A DNA stretch of 64,000 nt from Euglena gracilis (lineage: Eukaryota; Euglenida; Euglenophyceae; Euglenales), in assembly GCA_039621445.1 (NCBI GenBank), contig CP154956.1, forward strand, positions 67,464,452 through 67,528,451. The letters are read 5' to 3'. Below the pieces are notes generated by a model. It worked only from the letters and a program-made list of their open reading frames with translations, was not told the origin of the DNA and did not search any database. Below, piece after piece: positions 50,956 to 61,274 of this stretch (the first letter of the stretch is position 1; the number at the start of each line of letters is the position of its first letter). A program made the translations under genes and the position numbers.

Positions 50956-52895
50956 TGACGGCTCTGGAGAAACTAGGGATCCTCTCCTAACCGATAGATG
51001 CTGACCAAGGAATTCCTTAAGGACCACACCGGGGGCCCAATCCAAAAATGCCAAGAATGGCTATTTTGAGGGTTTTTTCCCCCAAAAATGGTCATTTTTT
51101 TTGGAAAAAACCCTCAAAATAGCCATTTTTGGCATTTTTGGATTTTGACCCACTCCTGGGGACAAAATGAAAAAAACCGAAAACCAATGACTGATTTTTG
51201 GCAATTTTTATGTGATTGACCATTGTTAAAAAAAAAAGCCATATTTGACAAATGTTGCCAAAAATTGACAATTTGGGGAGGTTTTGGAGGCCATTTTCGG
51301 GGTGAATTTCGACCTACAAATTTTTGATTTATATGTTTTAATTAGTCCCAAGCTCTGTATTTCCAAAAGCAACATGCTTGGTCGTCGGCAGCCTGGACCT
51401 GGCTGCGCCGGCAGGTGATTTTCGAGAAATTTTGGGGATTTTTTTTTAACCCCAGAAGGCGAAAATGGCAAGTTGGAGGCCTGCAACGTAAATTCGCCAT
51501 ACCTTGGGCACTGGGTGGTAGGGAAAAGTACCATTAGATATGGCATTTTACAGGCAGCAATTTAGGTCTTCAGACGTATTGCTGGTTTTTTTTTTCGTTT
51601 CGAGATTTGGCATTTTGCGATTTTTGAATAAAAAAAAACGGCCCAAAATTGGCCAAAAAATGGCCATATCGCAGGCCAGGCTGAGAGTTACAGGAAAATC
51701 AAAATATGGTTGATAGGTCGCCATTTTAATTTTGAGCCTGTGTCAAAGTCTGTGTTTTGAAACACAACCTTCGTCAAGTCAAAGCCCATATTTAGAAACA
51801 CAGACTTCGGCCTCAATTTGTATTTCTAAAGGGTTTGGATGTTTTTTCTGATGTGTCGAATTTCGCACTTCTTTCTTGAAAAATTACCACATTGAAGCCA
51901 ATGGGGACAAATTTTACTAAAGTTTCTGAAAAGTTGTAAAACCTGTCATTTTTGGTTATCATTTTTGGCAGTTTTGGCCACGAAAGTGTGCGTTAAGGGT
52001 TATGCAGGGGGAGGTGACAAATATGCCACCTTGGGGGGAATGCTTTGTGGGGGGGGGGCAGGGCATTTGCATGATCATCAAAAATGCTTTGGCCTCACAC
52101 CACAACAATGTTTTTTGGCATTGTCAAAATGGTGAAAATTTGAATGTATCTATTACCTTGCAAGACGCCAAACACCTTTCTTGTGTCTCTGTGACAACCT
52201 TACGAGGCCAGTCCAGTAATGTGGCTGAAAAATCGAGATCGTCACTCTGTGTCTACTGGTGACTGACCTTCAAATTTACCCCTTGTTCGAAAGCTTGCTT
52301 CATTAACCGACAAGCGGTGACAGCAGAACCCAGCGACGCTGCATTGCATTCTTATTTCTGATACCGTAGGCATACGCCACATGCATATGCAACAATAATG
52401 CAGTTTTTCATTTGGGCAGCACGTGCCGAGGTTGACACAGGTTGAAACACAGTTTTGACCAAAGCCACGTTGCTTTTAAAAATACAGGCTTAACTCACTC
52501 TGACCTGAGCCTGCGATTAAGGCCGTTCTTGATACAGGCATTTGACATTCATTCTAAGGGCTTCATTTGACGATCCAGACATTTTGTTTCATTTTGTTGC
52601 ATTTTCGAGATGTTTTGAAAATTGTGATCCCCCCAGGAAATGGACCAAAATGGTCAAAAAATTGGTCAAAAAATCGGTGCTGCTGCGGATTAGCGATATG
52701 CCAACGATTTGAAAAATGAAGCAGCCCGAGGAATCACTGTGTTTTAAGCACAAAATTACTTAATTACTTGAACTTAATTACGGCTTCACACTGAAACCAA
52801 AGTGTGGTTAGATAGGGTAGTTTAAAGGCTGCTTTTGATGTTTGAAAATTCTATTCATTTTGCTTCATTTTTGAAATTTTCTGATATTTTAAAAA
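50956..52895. other. No clear gene; hairpin, E, F and AAACACAG repeats
   Basis: 51048-51140 is a hairpin with AATGGCTATTTTGAGGGTTT arms. 51400-51730 is E-like. 51735-51830 and 52440-52540 carry the AAACACAGACT module. 52260-52350 is an F unit. 52002-52262 is open, but its end is F-derived. Confidence 0.45.
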
Positions 52896-53008
52896 AACAA
52901 ATCGAAATACTTCAAGACGTCAAACGAACCAAAAAAGAAGCTGCGGAATTGGGCTTGATTTCTTTTGTTGGTCCCTTTGGACGACTCAGTGTTTGGTTGA
53001 ATTTGAAG
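52896..53008 (+). CDS. Candidate exon, unknown family
   Basis: Reads IEILQDVKRTKKEAAELGLI, SFVGPFGRLSVWLNLK and ends at AAG followed by GTAGGC, a fair donor. Start is uncertain because the left side grades into E-like repeat. The gene is unknown. Confidence 0.25.
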
Positions 53009-53361
53009 GTAGGCACGGCCTTTTTCGCCCTTGTCACCAAAATTGTCTTAAATGCCATCTAAAGAATCAGTTTTGGTCCAAACAACCCTTTCGGAGGTGG
53101 ATCTTTGAGCAGCGTGTGTTACAGGGCCAAAAAAAAAAGAAGAGAGGCTGCACAAGGATAAGAATTAGTCGCACTCAAAATTTCCCTCAGGTAAAAAGAA
53201 ACTGTTAGGCAAAAAAAAAACTTGAGAAAATTTGCAGCATATTTTTTCTCATTTTCGACCATTTTCGGTCATTTTCGGGACCCCAACCTGTAGAGCCCAA
53301 AATTTCATTTTCGGCCATTTTCGGCAATTTTCGACAATTTTTAGTATAAATGCTTGGGCAG

Positions 53362-53438
53362 GGGTCGGATCACCCCATCCTCCGTTCCGGGAATGTACGG
53401 CAGCTGATGAGCGCCAAAAAGCCGTGGGACGATAATTT
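53362..53438 (+). CDS. Candidate exon, unknown family
   Basis: Bounded by CTTGGGCAG and GTAAGTG, the latter a near-ideal donor. One frame reads [26 protein letters not shown] microsatellite follows about 80 bp into the presumed intron. Not recognised. Confidence 0.35.
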
Positions 53439-53513
53439 GTAAGTGTGGAAATCGGTCAAAATGTACCAGACGGGAGGGGGCATACTTTCGAGGTATATGA
53501 ATATATGTATATG

Positions 53514-53518
<5 letters not shown>

Positions 53519-53564
<46 letters not shown>

Positions 53565-53715
53565 ATATATATATATATATATGTATAATATATATATATA
53601 TAGATACATACATACATACCGTACATACATAGATATACATACATACATACATACATACATACATACATACATACATACATACATACATACATACATACAT
53701 ACATACATACCTATA
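53519..53715. repeat. (TA)n and (CATA)n microsatellites
   Basis: 53519-53600 is mostly TA; 53608-53712 is CATA in tandem. Confidence 0.95.
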
Positions 53716-53899
53716 TATGTGTATATATATGTATAATAGATATAATATATATGTACATGCATATATACTTATAGATTCCAGCCCATGGGACAAAGGCCGT
53801 TGGTTTTGAACAGGGAAACTGTTTTCATTGTATCATAAGGCCCCACATCAAAAGCCACAACCTAACACTGGCCAATGATCCACAACGAGCAGTGCTGAC

Positions 53900-53983
53900 C
53901 TCTTAAGTCGAGGCTTCGCAGAGTGCCGTTCTGCATCACGGTGGCTGCTAGGGACCTGGCTGCTTCCGGACCAAGAAGGCAAT
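53900..53983 (-). CDS. Leucine-rich-repeat exon B (84 bp)
   Basis: On the minus strand, CACTCGCAG precedes and GTCAGC follows an exon of exactly 84 bases. It reads, after two split bases, CLLGPEAARSLAATVMQNGT, LRSLDLR. This is one repeat of the ribonuclease-inhibitor/NLR LRR type (LxxxGAxxLAxxxxxNxxLxxLDL). With exon A the split codon becomes Asn, the expected residue of LxLxxN. 84-bp phase-matched exons are characteristic of this LRR class. It is probably part of a host LRR gene on the minus strand; neighbouring exons were not found within the window. Confidence 0.65.
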
Positions 53984-54377
53984 CTGCGAGTGTTGACATT
54001 TGCTGCCAGCAATTTTTTATTGAAAATGAGTGCAGCCAAGGAAATCAAAGCTAAAAAAGATCCAATAAAACTGTACAGATAGATATTCATTATACATTAA
54101 TATTTTTCCCCCACATATTAGAAAACCTGCAGTTGGAATCACCAGGAAATTATCCTCCGCTTCTGTATTGGTATGCCTTTCCTCACACGCAGCTGTCTCT
54201 AAAGTGAGCCACAAAGAAATGGCTTCATTTACACATTTGAATTCCCTGCTCCATATGTTGTGCCAATTGCAAGCAAAGTTTTCAACTCCCCAATATTTGA
54301 GAGTCCGAGATGGGCCATTGCCCAACCTGTGGGCTGGTCGGCAATCCTTCCCCTCCACAGTGCAGGGTCGGGCACAC

Positions 54378-54461
54378 TTGGCAGCCGGAGCTCCAGCAGC
54401 GTGGTGTTCCGCTTCAAGGCGTCCGTGAGATAGAGGCCGCCCTCCGGGGTAAACACGTCGG
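54378..54461 (-). CDS. Leucine-rich-repeat exon A (84 bp)
   Basis: On the minus strand, CTTCTCTGTCGCACAG precedes and GTGTGC follows an exon of exactly 84 bases reading DVFTPEGGLYLTDALKRNTT, LLELRLP. It fits the same LRR consensus as exon B and has the same phase (two bases in, one base out). The intron to exon B is 394 bp. LRRs of this type mediate protein binding and often sit in NOD-like or RanGAP-like proteins. Effector domains are outside what can be seen. Confidence 0.65.
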
Positions 54462-55316
54462 CTGTGCGACAGAGAAGGCCAGGAGCGACGTGGTCAATGG
54501 CCAATATGGATTTGAGAAAGGCACAAAATCTGGACAGGATTGCGGAGGAATCAAGCTAGGGGGGCTTCATCAATCCACCCAGGAATTTCACCGATCCCCC
54601 AAAAGAATTTCTTCGTGTGAAAAAATGGCCAAAAAATGTCGAAAACCACGCCTTCAGAGGGGGATCCACAAGCCCGTTGAGGTTACCCTCCTGGAGGGTT
54701 CCAGAGGGTCCACCCCCCCCCCCGAGAAAACCCTCCCCCGTCAAAACTTCAAAAGAACCCAGCCCAAGGTTGGGGGGAATTAGGCCCCCCCCCTGGTATA
54801 TTAACGTGCAGAAAACCTCTGACAGATAAATTCATAGTAATGTCGTCACACAGCTTCCATTTTGACACAATATTCACTTTGGGTGGACACTTTTTGGGTC
54901 CAGGTTTTTCATTCTTTGCACCAGCCCCAAAGGCTCACTACACCTCGTTCTTCACCTCCACTTCTCCACCTCAATGCAAATTGCCAGAATTTTCTGTTTT
55001 GTGTCCGTTTTAGGCCGTCTAAGACCTTGGAATGTTACCCTCTCCCCAGCTGTTAGTCAGCGTTAGTCAGCGTGGCGGCAACCACCCAGTGGACGAGCTT
55101 TCAAGGCTTCCCGCTGGGAAACTTCTTGTCCCTCCCCACCCAAAGCTCCACAAACCCCAGGCGGGAAGAATGGAGGGAAGGTGGGCGGGATTACTGTGCC
55201 GGAGACAGGGACCAAAAAAAAATGGACACCCCAATTTTCCCCTTTTAAAAGGGGTTCTCCTGGAAGTGGGTGGGTGGGTAGGTCGGTGGTGCAGATCCCC
55301 CCTCCCCTCCTAAAAG
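54462..55316. other. No clear gene; presumed intron or intergenic
   Basis: Unique sequence with C tracts near 54715 and 54785. No further LRR-type 84-bp exon is visible on the minus strand. Frames on both strands are short. Confidence 0.3.
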
Positions 55317-55482
55317 ATGTCTGTGTGGAACCTTTTGACTGGAAAAGTATAACTGACAAATACTCAGTGCTACTGGAGAACGGGAAATCCATCATCCAAT
55401 TTTCAATGTTTGTTCGTCATTTCATGTCCTCGGTTGCCCTTCCGGAGGCTCGAGCGGGATGGGAAGCCCACAGATCGGACCT
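55317..55482 (+). CDS. Candidate internal exon, unknown family
   Basis: CCTCCCCTCCTAAAAG precedes and GTGAGT follows. One frame is open throughout: VCVEPFDWKSITDKYSVLLE, NGKSIIQFSMFVRHFMSSVA, LPEARAGWEAHRSD. Two bases remain at each end. Strong splice-like borders and globular composition make this one of the better exon candidates. The strand is opposite to the LRR exons, so it would belong to another gene. Not recognised. Confidence 0.5.
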
Positions 55483-57132
55483 GTGAGTTCACGTTGCCTG
55501 GCTTTCATTTCAAACTTTTTTGAAGAAATATTTTCAGTGACCCGAGGTCCCTTTCCAACTTTTTAATCTCACCACTTAACCACCTTCGCCTGACAATTAG
55601 ACCTCCTCAACACAAAAGGAAAGTGTCTGGACAATCCAACCAGAATTTTACTGGATTGTCTTGTGCTTGTGACACTGGTTTGGTGTCGACCACCAAACCT
55701 GGGGGTCAGGCCTCCTATAGAAAGGAATCCCAAAGGGGGGGGGCAACCCTGTCCCCATCCACAATGCTGGTTCAACCACACCCCTGACTCACCCTATGAC
55801 ACTTTCCCCAATAACAGCATGCAAAGAAAAACGTCAAAAGCCCAAGAAGGTTTAAACACCGAAAAACGCTGCTTCCGAGGAAAATGAGAGCGTTTGTGGA
55901 AGACTCCATCCCCACAATCAACTCCTTTCCGCCTGGACAATTCAAACCTTTGACGTGGTGGGTGGTTCATTGACTCACCAACCTTGCATGTGCTGTCTGC
56001 CTGCCACCATGTCGGCCGGTCAAATCCTTGCATTCGGTCACTGTTGTAGGTCCGGAGGGTGGTTGCGTGATCCCAAGGCACCATTGCCAAACGCGCCACC
56101 GGGGGCGGCGGTGTGCCGTGTCCTGGGGAGGGGATGCCCAGACCATCGCGAGGCAAAGGCCTGGACTCTGCCACCAGCGTCGCACCCTCATTGCCGAGTC
56201 TGTAGCCTGGGCCGGGTGGTGGGCGTGGCGGTTTCTCCCCTTTCCCGGTCCTTCGAAAAATGCCCCATAACAACCAAACATGGCAGGGTACAAAACACGC
56301 ATAACCCAACGAGCAAAGCGCGCCACACACCATACACTTGCACACACAACACACCAAACACACACAATGCAACACAACACAACGCAATACAATCATCAAT
56401 GAACAAACTATCCTGGTGTGGAAATTCCACAATTCTCCAAAAAAGAAAACCAGAAGCCCTTTTTTTACTGGGGTTGGTCCAAGAAAATATGCACCACAAA
56501 ACATGCAGAACAACAAAAAAAATTCGGGGGATTTCTCCTGCTCCCTCCCTCCTCCTCTCCTGGGGTTTGGGCTGTTTTTGACCACGGTTCTTTGTCGCAA
56601 AAGGTAACCTTCAAAATCCTTGTTCCCAACCTTTACTGTAAGAACCCAAAAAGGCAGATGTTGTGTTCTTTCATGTGGTAATATAATGTGGAGGACGTCT
56701 CCAAACTTCATGTTTTTTGATGCGCGCAAACACACAAATCAACCTTCACATATTTGCACACACTAACCACACCTGTATTTTGTGTACGTGGTTGGTGTGA
56801 GCATTTGCGCACATCGACTGTTTACAACACTGTTTCCATGGACCTGCAGGTGGTCCTTGTGTGAACAATTCTTTTTGAAAGAATTGCAAATCCCTCATCC
56901 CCTTCTCCTCAAAGGAGGAGCATGAAGGGACCAGGAACGGATCTTGAAAGGTGGATTTTGTGGACCAAAATCAGTGAAGTGAGTCAAAAAAAATGCACCC
57001 ACCCAAAGTGGATACCCAGGTGCCAAAATGGAAGTTGTGTGACAGTACTAACATGAATGAATAGCACTTATATCAGAGGTTTAATGCAAGTTATGGACAT
57101 GGGGTCCAATTCTCCCCAACCCAGGCTCCTCA
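55483..57132. other. No gene called; long open frames on both strands
   Basis: A 313-codon minus frame (56735-55794) begins with a coding-like piece, MKFGDVLHIILPHERTQHLP, FWVLTVKVGNKDFEGYLL (about 56711-56600). It then passes through Cys/Val-rich sequence from GTGTTGTG-type repeats. The plus strand is also open at 55955-56581. A plus piece near 56120-56230 (CAVSWGGDAQTIARQRPGLC) is also coding-like. I cannot choose. Confidence 0.25.
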
Positions 57133-57444
57133 TTACCCCTGGTCCAGCAGCAGCCAACGAGGTGGCCATGTTGTCGAGGTTGTTTCAAAAATTCCCCAAC
57201 CCATCCAACGTATGCCCATGACGGCGGGAAGGGGCATACATTTTTCAAAGTCCCACGTGGTGGCCTCCGTGATGAACAGCTCCTCCAGCTCCGCCGCCCA
57301 CAGATATTTGGGACGCGGACGGTCACAGGGAGCAAACGCCATCCAGGGAGTCGTTGGCATGATGACGAGGGTCGACCAACCCCCACCAGGCCTTCCCGGC
57401 AGGCCTACGAGAGGGGCAACGTTCCGTTCTTTGGGTGCAATCAT
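57133..57444 (-). CDS. Candidate 103-codon ORF, unknown family
   Basis: ATG at 57444: MIAPKERNVAPLVGLPGRPG, then PTTPWMAFAPCDRPRPKYLW, AAELEELFITEATTWDFEKC, MPLPAVMGIRWMGWGIFETT, ending LLLDQG. Unique sequence, balanced composition. A stop sits just upstream of the ATG. An acceptor-like TTGCCCCTCTCGTAG lies inside the first codons, so the true 5' border is unsure. Possibly the last exon of the gene containing the next two features. Confidence 0.4.
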   Translation of the reverse strand: MIAPKERNVAPLVGLPGRPGGGWSTLVIMPTTPWMAFAPCDRPRPKYLWAAELEELFITEATTWDFEKCMPLPAVMGIRWMGWGIFETTSTTWPPRWLLLDQG

Positions 57445-57545
57445 GTCTCAGCAGCACCCTCCCAAAGCAGTGCCTCGTTTGAAACATATAATTAAAATTT
57501 TGCGGTAAATCGCAATTTTTTTGCATTTCTGTCTGCAGAATTTAC

Positions 57546-57584
57546 CTTTTGGGGTCGATTGCCAATTGCTCCACTACCAGACGG
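57546..57584 (-). CDS. Candidate 39-bp micro-exon
   Basis: Minus strand: AACTTCCAG, then 39 bases, then GTAAAT. One frame reads RLVVEQLAIDPK. Short but with good borders and a coding-like peptide. Confidence 0.3.
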
Positions 57585-57636
57585 CTGGAAGTTGAATAAC
57601 AGATGTTTGGACCAATTTCTCACTAACAGCAGTTGC

Positions 57637-57924
57637 CTAATGCAATACGTGCTTCTCCGGGACACAGTCATTGGACAATGCTGAATATGCAGGGGCGTGT
57701 TCTGGTTTCCGCCCGTTTATCGTGTCCCCTCCCAGAAGTGCGCCGTGGTCGTTGTAAGATAATTCTAATCTGAGGGGGTCGACCTCCCCCACCCACCACC
57801 CGTAGAGTTGCGGGGGTTCCCCTACTGCCGGGTCCTTCACGCCCCGGATGGTGGGGAGATTGGCAGGAAAAGTGTTGAGAGTTGGTGGGTGTGTTACCCC
57901 CGGTATTGGGAACCCTGAGCACAT
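57637..57924 (-). CDS. Candidate 95-codon ORF, unknown family
   Basis: ATG at 57924: MCSGFPIPGVTHPPTLNTFP, ANLPTIRGVKDPAVGEPPQL, YGWWVGEVDPLRLELSYNDH, GALLGGDTINGRKPEHAPAY, SALSNDCVPEKHVLH, stop. Unique, balanced composition, same strand as the two features to its left. Not recognised. Confidence 0.45.
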   Translation of the reverse strand: MCSGFPIPGVTHPPTLNTFPANLPTIRGVKDPAVGEPPQLYGWWVGEVDPLRLELSYNDHGALLGGDTINGRKPEHAPAYSALSNDCVPEKHVLH

Positions 57925-57944
57925 ATGGCATAAAGTCAGGCCCC

Positions 57945-58665
57945 CTTACCTGGGTAAGGGGTGGGTAAGGGGTGGTAAGGGGTGGGTAGGGGTGGGTAAG
58001 GGGGGGTAAGGGGGGTGGAAGGGGGGTGTGAGGGGGGGAAAGGGGGGGGTAAGGGGTGGGTAAGGGGAGGTGAGGAGGTGCATTTCGTTGAATGGGTTTC
58101 GCTCTTTGCCCTCAAAATCGACCAGAGACGAGGATGAGGTTTATTTTTTTTCCCGGGGGGGGTCCGGGGGGGGGCCGGGAACCCCCCCCCCCCCCCGGGC
58201 AATGGAGCAGTTCAATGGGTCCCGCTACTTGCCATCAAAATGATGCAGAGACGAGGATGAGGTTTATTTTTTTTGCCGGGGGGGGTCCGGGGGGGGGGGG
58301 GGGGGGGGGGCCCCCCCCCGGGCAATGGAGCAGTTCAATGGGTCCCGCTACTGGCCATCAAAATGATGCATCCGAAACATTTTTGTCCCACATGACTTGG
58401 GGTAAGGGGTGGTAAGGGGTGGGTAAGGGGGGGGTAAGGGGTGGGTAAGGGGAGGGGGTGGGGAGGGGGTGGGGAAGGTGTGGGGAAGGAGTGGGTAAGG
58501 GGTGGGTAAGGGGTGGGTAAGGGGTGGGTAAGGGGAAGGGGTGGGTAAGGGGTGGGTAAGGGGTGGGTAAGGGGTGGGTAAGGGGTGGGTAAGGGGTGGG
58601 TAAGGGGTGGGGAAGGGGTGGGTAAGGGGTGGGTAAGGGGTAAGGGGGTGGTAAGGGGGCTTCAC
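57945..58665. repeat. 11-bp GGGTAAGGGGT minisatellite around 120-bp direct repeats
   Basis: 57945-58075 and 58395-58660 are GGGTAAGGGGT arrays. Between them are three units of about 115-120 bp with CAGAGACGAGGATGAGGTTT, G tract and GCAATGGAGCAGTTCAATGG. PTPYPPL-type frames on the minus strand come from the array. Confidence 0.85.
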
Positions 58666-59736
58666 TTTGTGCCATGACTCACCCTGAGAGTGAGTGGCAC
58701 TGTGGATCGTGACCATTCCTCGGGAACCGCATTTTCCCAGGGTTTCGTCGACTTTGAAAACACACTATCTCTTTGGTAAATTTTACCCGCCCCCCCCCCT
58801 TGTCCACCGACCGGGTTCCTGCAACCCCCGACCAGGGGGGGTGGTCGCACACCCCCCACAACCTGCAACCCCCGACCGGGGGGTGGTCGTACCACTAGGG
58901 GCCAAAACAAAACCAAAAGCCAAAAAAGGTGCAATTTCATAACGGTGATATTTCTCCCTGTTAGGTGAGGGACCAATGCCATCACTACACTCAAACAAAA
59001 CAGGACTCCCCGGAGGGAACATGACGAACACTCAATGGACAGGAAAAACGGGTACTATGCGATTTGGTTTATTTTTGCGGCATGGAACTCCGTGATGTAA
59101 AATTTTGGTGCAATATTGTTGATTTAAAGTGGGCATCACATGGACTTGAGGTGTTGAAAAACACCCCAAAATAAATTGTGTCCAGGTTTTTTTGATTAAG
59201 CACCCACTGACTAGCCATTTTCCTGGACACTCGAAAAAAATAGCAACTAGCTACACCTCCTCCCCTAGGGGCGGTTCCCAATGGTTGAACGCTCTGCTCC
59301 TGGTCCCAATGAAACTTTTTCACAAACACTACCCAATGGAAATTTTCACAAAATCACAAACAAAAAGACACCCATAAGACTATCTTTACTGTTCTTGGAA
59401 ACTTTGAATTTTTGTTTTACCAAAGAAATTACATGACGAGAGGAAAATTATCACCGTAGAAAATTGAATTTCCCCATCGTTAATTCTTCCGAAATTTGGT
59501 ATTTCCCCACAATTATACCATCATTTTTACCCGTCATTTTTGCTTTCCGTCATTTTTTACATACTGTATTTGGAAAACAAATTCAGCACAAAATATGCGC
59601 AACAAGTGTGCAACAAGTGTAACTTGTGATACTCTGAGACAAAAAAATGCATATTTGTGAACCCAATCCAGACATACATAACGCATAGAACATTAAAATA
59701 CACATACTTCTAAGTTTTCTATATTTCCCCATTATT
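58666..59736. other. No clear gene; relative of the 4385 element at 58785-58905
   Basis: 58785-58905 has CGACCGGGTTCCTGCAACCC, GGTCGCACACCCCCC and GTGGTCGTACCACTAGG. A minus frame at 59031 (MFVMFPPGSPVLFECSDGIG, PSPNREKYHRYEIAPFLAFG) is weakly coding-like. The rest is AT-rich with no frame. Confidence 0.35.
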
Positions 59737-59898
59737 ATGGTTCGATTTTATGAAGCCAGCACCCCGTATCAAAATGACATCCTTGGAGCAATTTTGTGCC
59801 TTGGGGAGGAAGGTTCTTGCAATTATAACTCCGCTGATTTATCCTTCAAGTCTGGGGACTCTATTTTATACCTTTCACACCCGACGGAACCCCACTAA
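59737..59898 (+). CDS. Candidate 53-codon ORF, unknown family
   Basis: ATG at 59737 in a unique AT-rich stretch: MVRFYEASTPYQNDILGAIL, CLGEEGSCNYNSADLSFKSG, DSILYLSHPTEPH, stop at 59896. The composition is globular. The end pattern (hydrophobic-F-x-x-GD-x-I-x-Y-L) is reminiscent of a regulatory beta-strand domain, but that is a weak guess. Confidence 0.35.
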   Translation: MVRFYEASTPYQNDILGAILCLGEEGSCNYNSADLSFKSGDSILYLSHPTEPH

Positions 59899-59905
59899 TA
59901 GAACC

Positions 59906-60131
59906 CCCCCTAATAGAAGCACGGGTGCGCTTATAGGGGACCGCCGCCCCCGGCGGCGGGGGGTGCGCTTCTATTTGGACCCTACCTAAGCGATTTTTGT
60001 TGATTTCCTTTAGAAATTCCATCAAAATGGGAGGTGCGCTTGTAGCGGACCGCCGCCTTCGGCGGCGGGGGGTGCGCTTTTATTTGGACCCTGCGCTTGT
60101 AGCCCCGTGCTTCTATTAGGGGGGGGGGGGG
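59906..60131. mobile_element. CCCCTAATAGAAGCACGGG inverted-repeat element
   Basis: CCCCCCTAATAGAAGCACGG at the left is repeated inverted at the right (CCGTGCTTCTATTAGGGGGG). Inside are two units of GCGCTT(A/G)TAG, GGACCGCCGCC hairpin, GGTGCGCTT and TATTTGGACCCT. No target duplication resolved. Confidence 0.7.
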
Positions 60132-60260
60132 TTATGCAATCAGGGGGTGTCCGGACTTGGGATTTTTAAAAAATACGGTACGTCTCAATTTACACAAATT
60201 GCATGTGGGGATTTGACGCCTTCGCACCTTGCTGCATCGTTGAATAATCATCATCCGCAG

Positions 60261-60392
60261 ATGAGCGCTCCGAATCGGACGACATTGTCTGTCTGGAAAG
60301 GCAGAAATGTGCAAAACATTCCATCAAAATGCATTTGCACAAACAAAACACATTCAAAAAAAATCCCAACTATTTTTCCCGTCTCATCCCTC
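60261..60392 (+). CDS. Candidate exon, acidic start, unknown family
   Basis: CATCATCCGCAG precedes; one frame reads ERSESDDIVCLERQKCAKHS, IKMHLHKQNTFKKN and stops near 60392. A donor could fall earlier (GTGCAA at 60308). Same strand and close to the next exon. Confidence 0.3.
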
Positions 60393-60448
60393 CGTCTCAT
60401 CCGTGAATTTTTGTGATTTTCCATGATTTCTGTGAATTTCTTTTTTAG

Positions 60449-60650
60449 GAAATGTGAGGATCGTGAAAGATGGAATTCTGAAACTGGGGAGGGGTGCGTA
60501 GTGCAAACATTGGCCGTTGGTGGGGCCACTGAGGTCTTGCGGGTAGTTGCGAACCTTAGCAAAATCCCCCCTGACACACCGCCACCCCCCTCTTGGGTAG
60601 CTTGGAAAAAAGACTTTTTGAATGGCCCTGCATTTTTATTGCTGGACCCT
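60449..60650 (+). CDS. Candidate exon, unknown family
   Basis: GTGAATTTCTTTTTTAG precedes, a strong acceptor. The frame reads KCEDRERWNSETGEGCVVQT, LAVGGATEVLRVVANLSKIP, PDTPPPPSWVAWKKDFLNGP, AFLLLDP. Composition is clearly protein-like. The frame remains open past 60650, but a neighbouring frame reads better after a possible 26-base intron (60651-60676). Confidence 0.5.
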
Positions 60651-60676
60651 GTCCGTCTGTGTGTCTGTTGCCGCAG

Positions 60677-60901
60677 GCCTTGTACTTTAACTCGGCACTC
60701 TGGGCCCTTAGCTGTTTTATCGGTCCTGAAAAAGAAAATACTGTTAAAAAAATTCTTAATAGTCGTCCCTCGCGTCACCAAAACTCAACGACCACAGGAA
60801 ACCACCAGACAAAAAGTGACCACCAGATGTCAACCCGTCAACAGGCAGAAAAACACCCATTGACAACACAGGTTATTAGGGGGTTTGGATGGTATGGTTA
60901 G
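60677..60901 (+). CDS. Candidate exon after a 26-base intron
   Basis: If GTCCGT...CCGCAG (60651-60676) is removed, LLLDP continues ALYFNSALWALSCFIGPEKE, NTVKKILNSRPSRHQNSTTT, GNHQTKSDHQMSTRQQAEKH, PLTTQVIRGFGWYG, stop at 60899. The unspliced frame is also open to 60863 but is richer in Arg/Cys/Lys. Function unknown. Confidence 0.35.
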   Translation, partial: ALYFNSALWALSCFIGPEKENTVKKILNSRPSRHQNSTTTGNHQTKSDHQMSTRQQAEKHPLTTQVIRGFGWYG

Positions 60902-61274
60902 AGATGCAGGAACTAGGGACAGCTTTGCCCCTTCCCTTCCCTCCCATATCAAAGTTGTGCGGGAAAGCCTCCCACCGCAGCATTATACAAAGACTGGTAA
61001 ACAAACCTGGCCCAAAATGCAAAACAAATTCGCCAAAAATTACCAAAAAAATGTCATCCCAAGCCATACCCATGTACCCTCCTTGTCTAACCGTCAAATT
61101 TTTTGGCAACAATTGTCGTGGCGACACGTAGAATTTCGGTCTGGGTCAGCATCCTTCACGCAAATGCTGCCGAATGTCCCCTTCAGACAACAGACCGTAC
61201 ATGAAGCATGCAGTGGTTTTGTGGTCTGTTTGAGTGAGATGTGCAGTGCGCGTGCGGAGTGGAATGTGGAATGA
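60902..61274 (+). CDS. Candidate ORF continuation, unknown family
   Basis: One frame stays open to 61274: TRDSFAPSLPSHIKVVRESL, PPQHYTKTGKQTWPKMQNKF, then RQIFWQQLSWRHVEFRSGSA and CLSEMCSARAEWNVE. It may be a further exon of the gene at 60449. A competing frame is open to 61131. Not recognised. Confidence 0.25.

Noticed and set aside
40755-56680. Shared EGYLL in fragments near 40860 and 56610 as homology
   Set aside because: Only five residues match and the surroundings do not align.
55794-56735. 313-codon minus-strand frame as one gene
   Set aside because: Its middle is Cys/Val-rich sequence translated from GT-rich repeats and the opposite strand is also open for 208 codons. Only short parts look coding.
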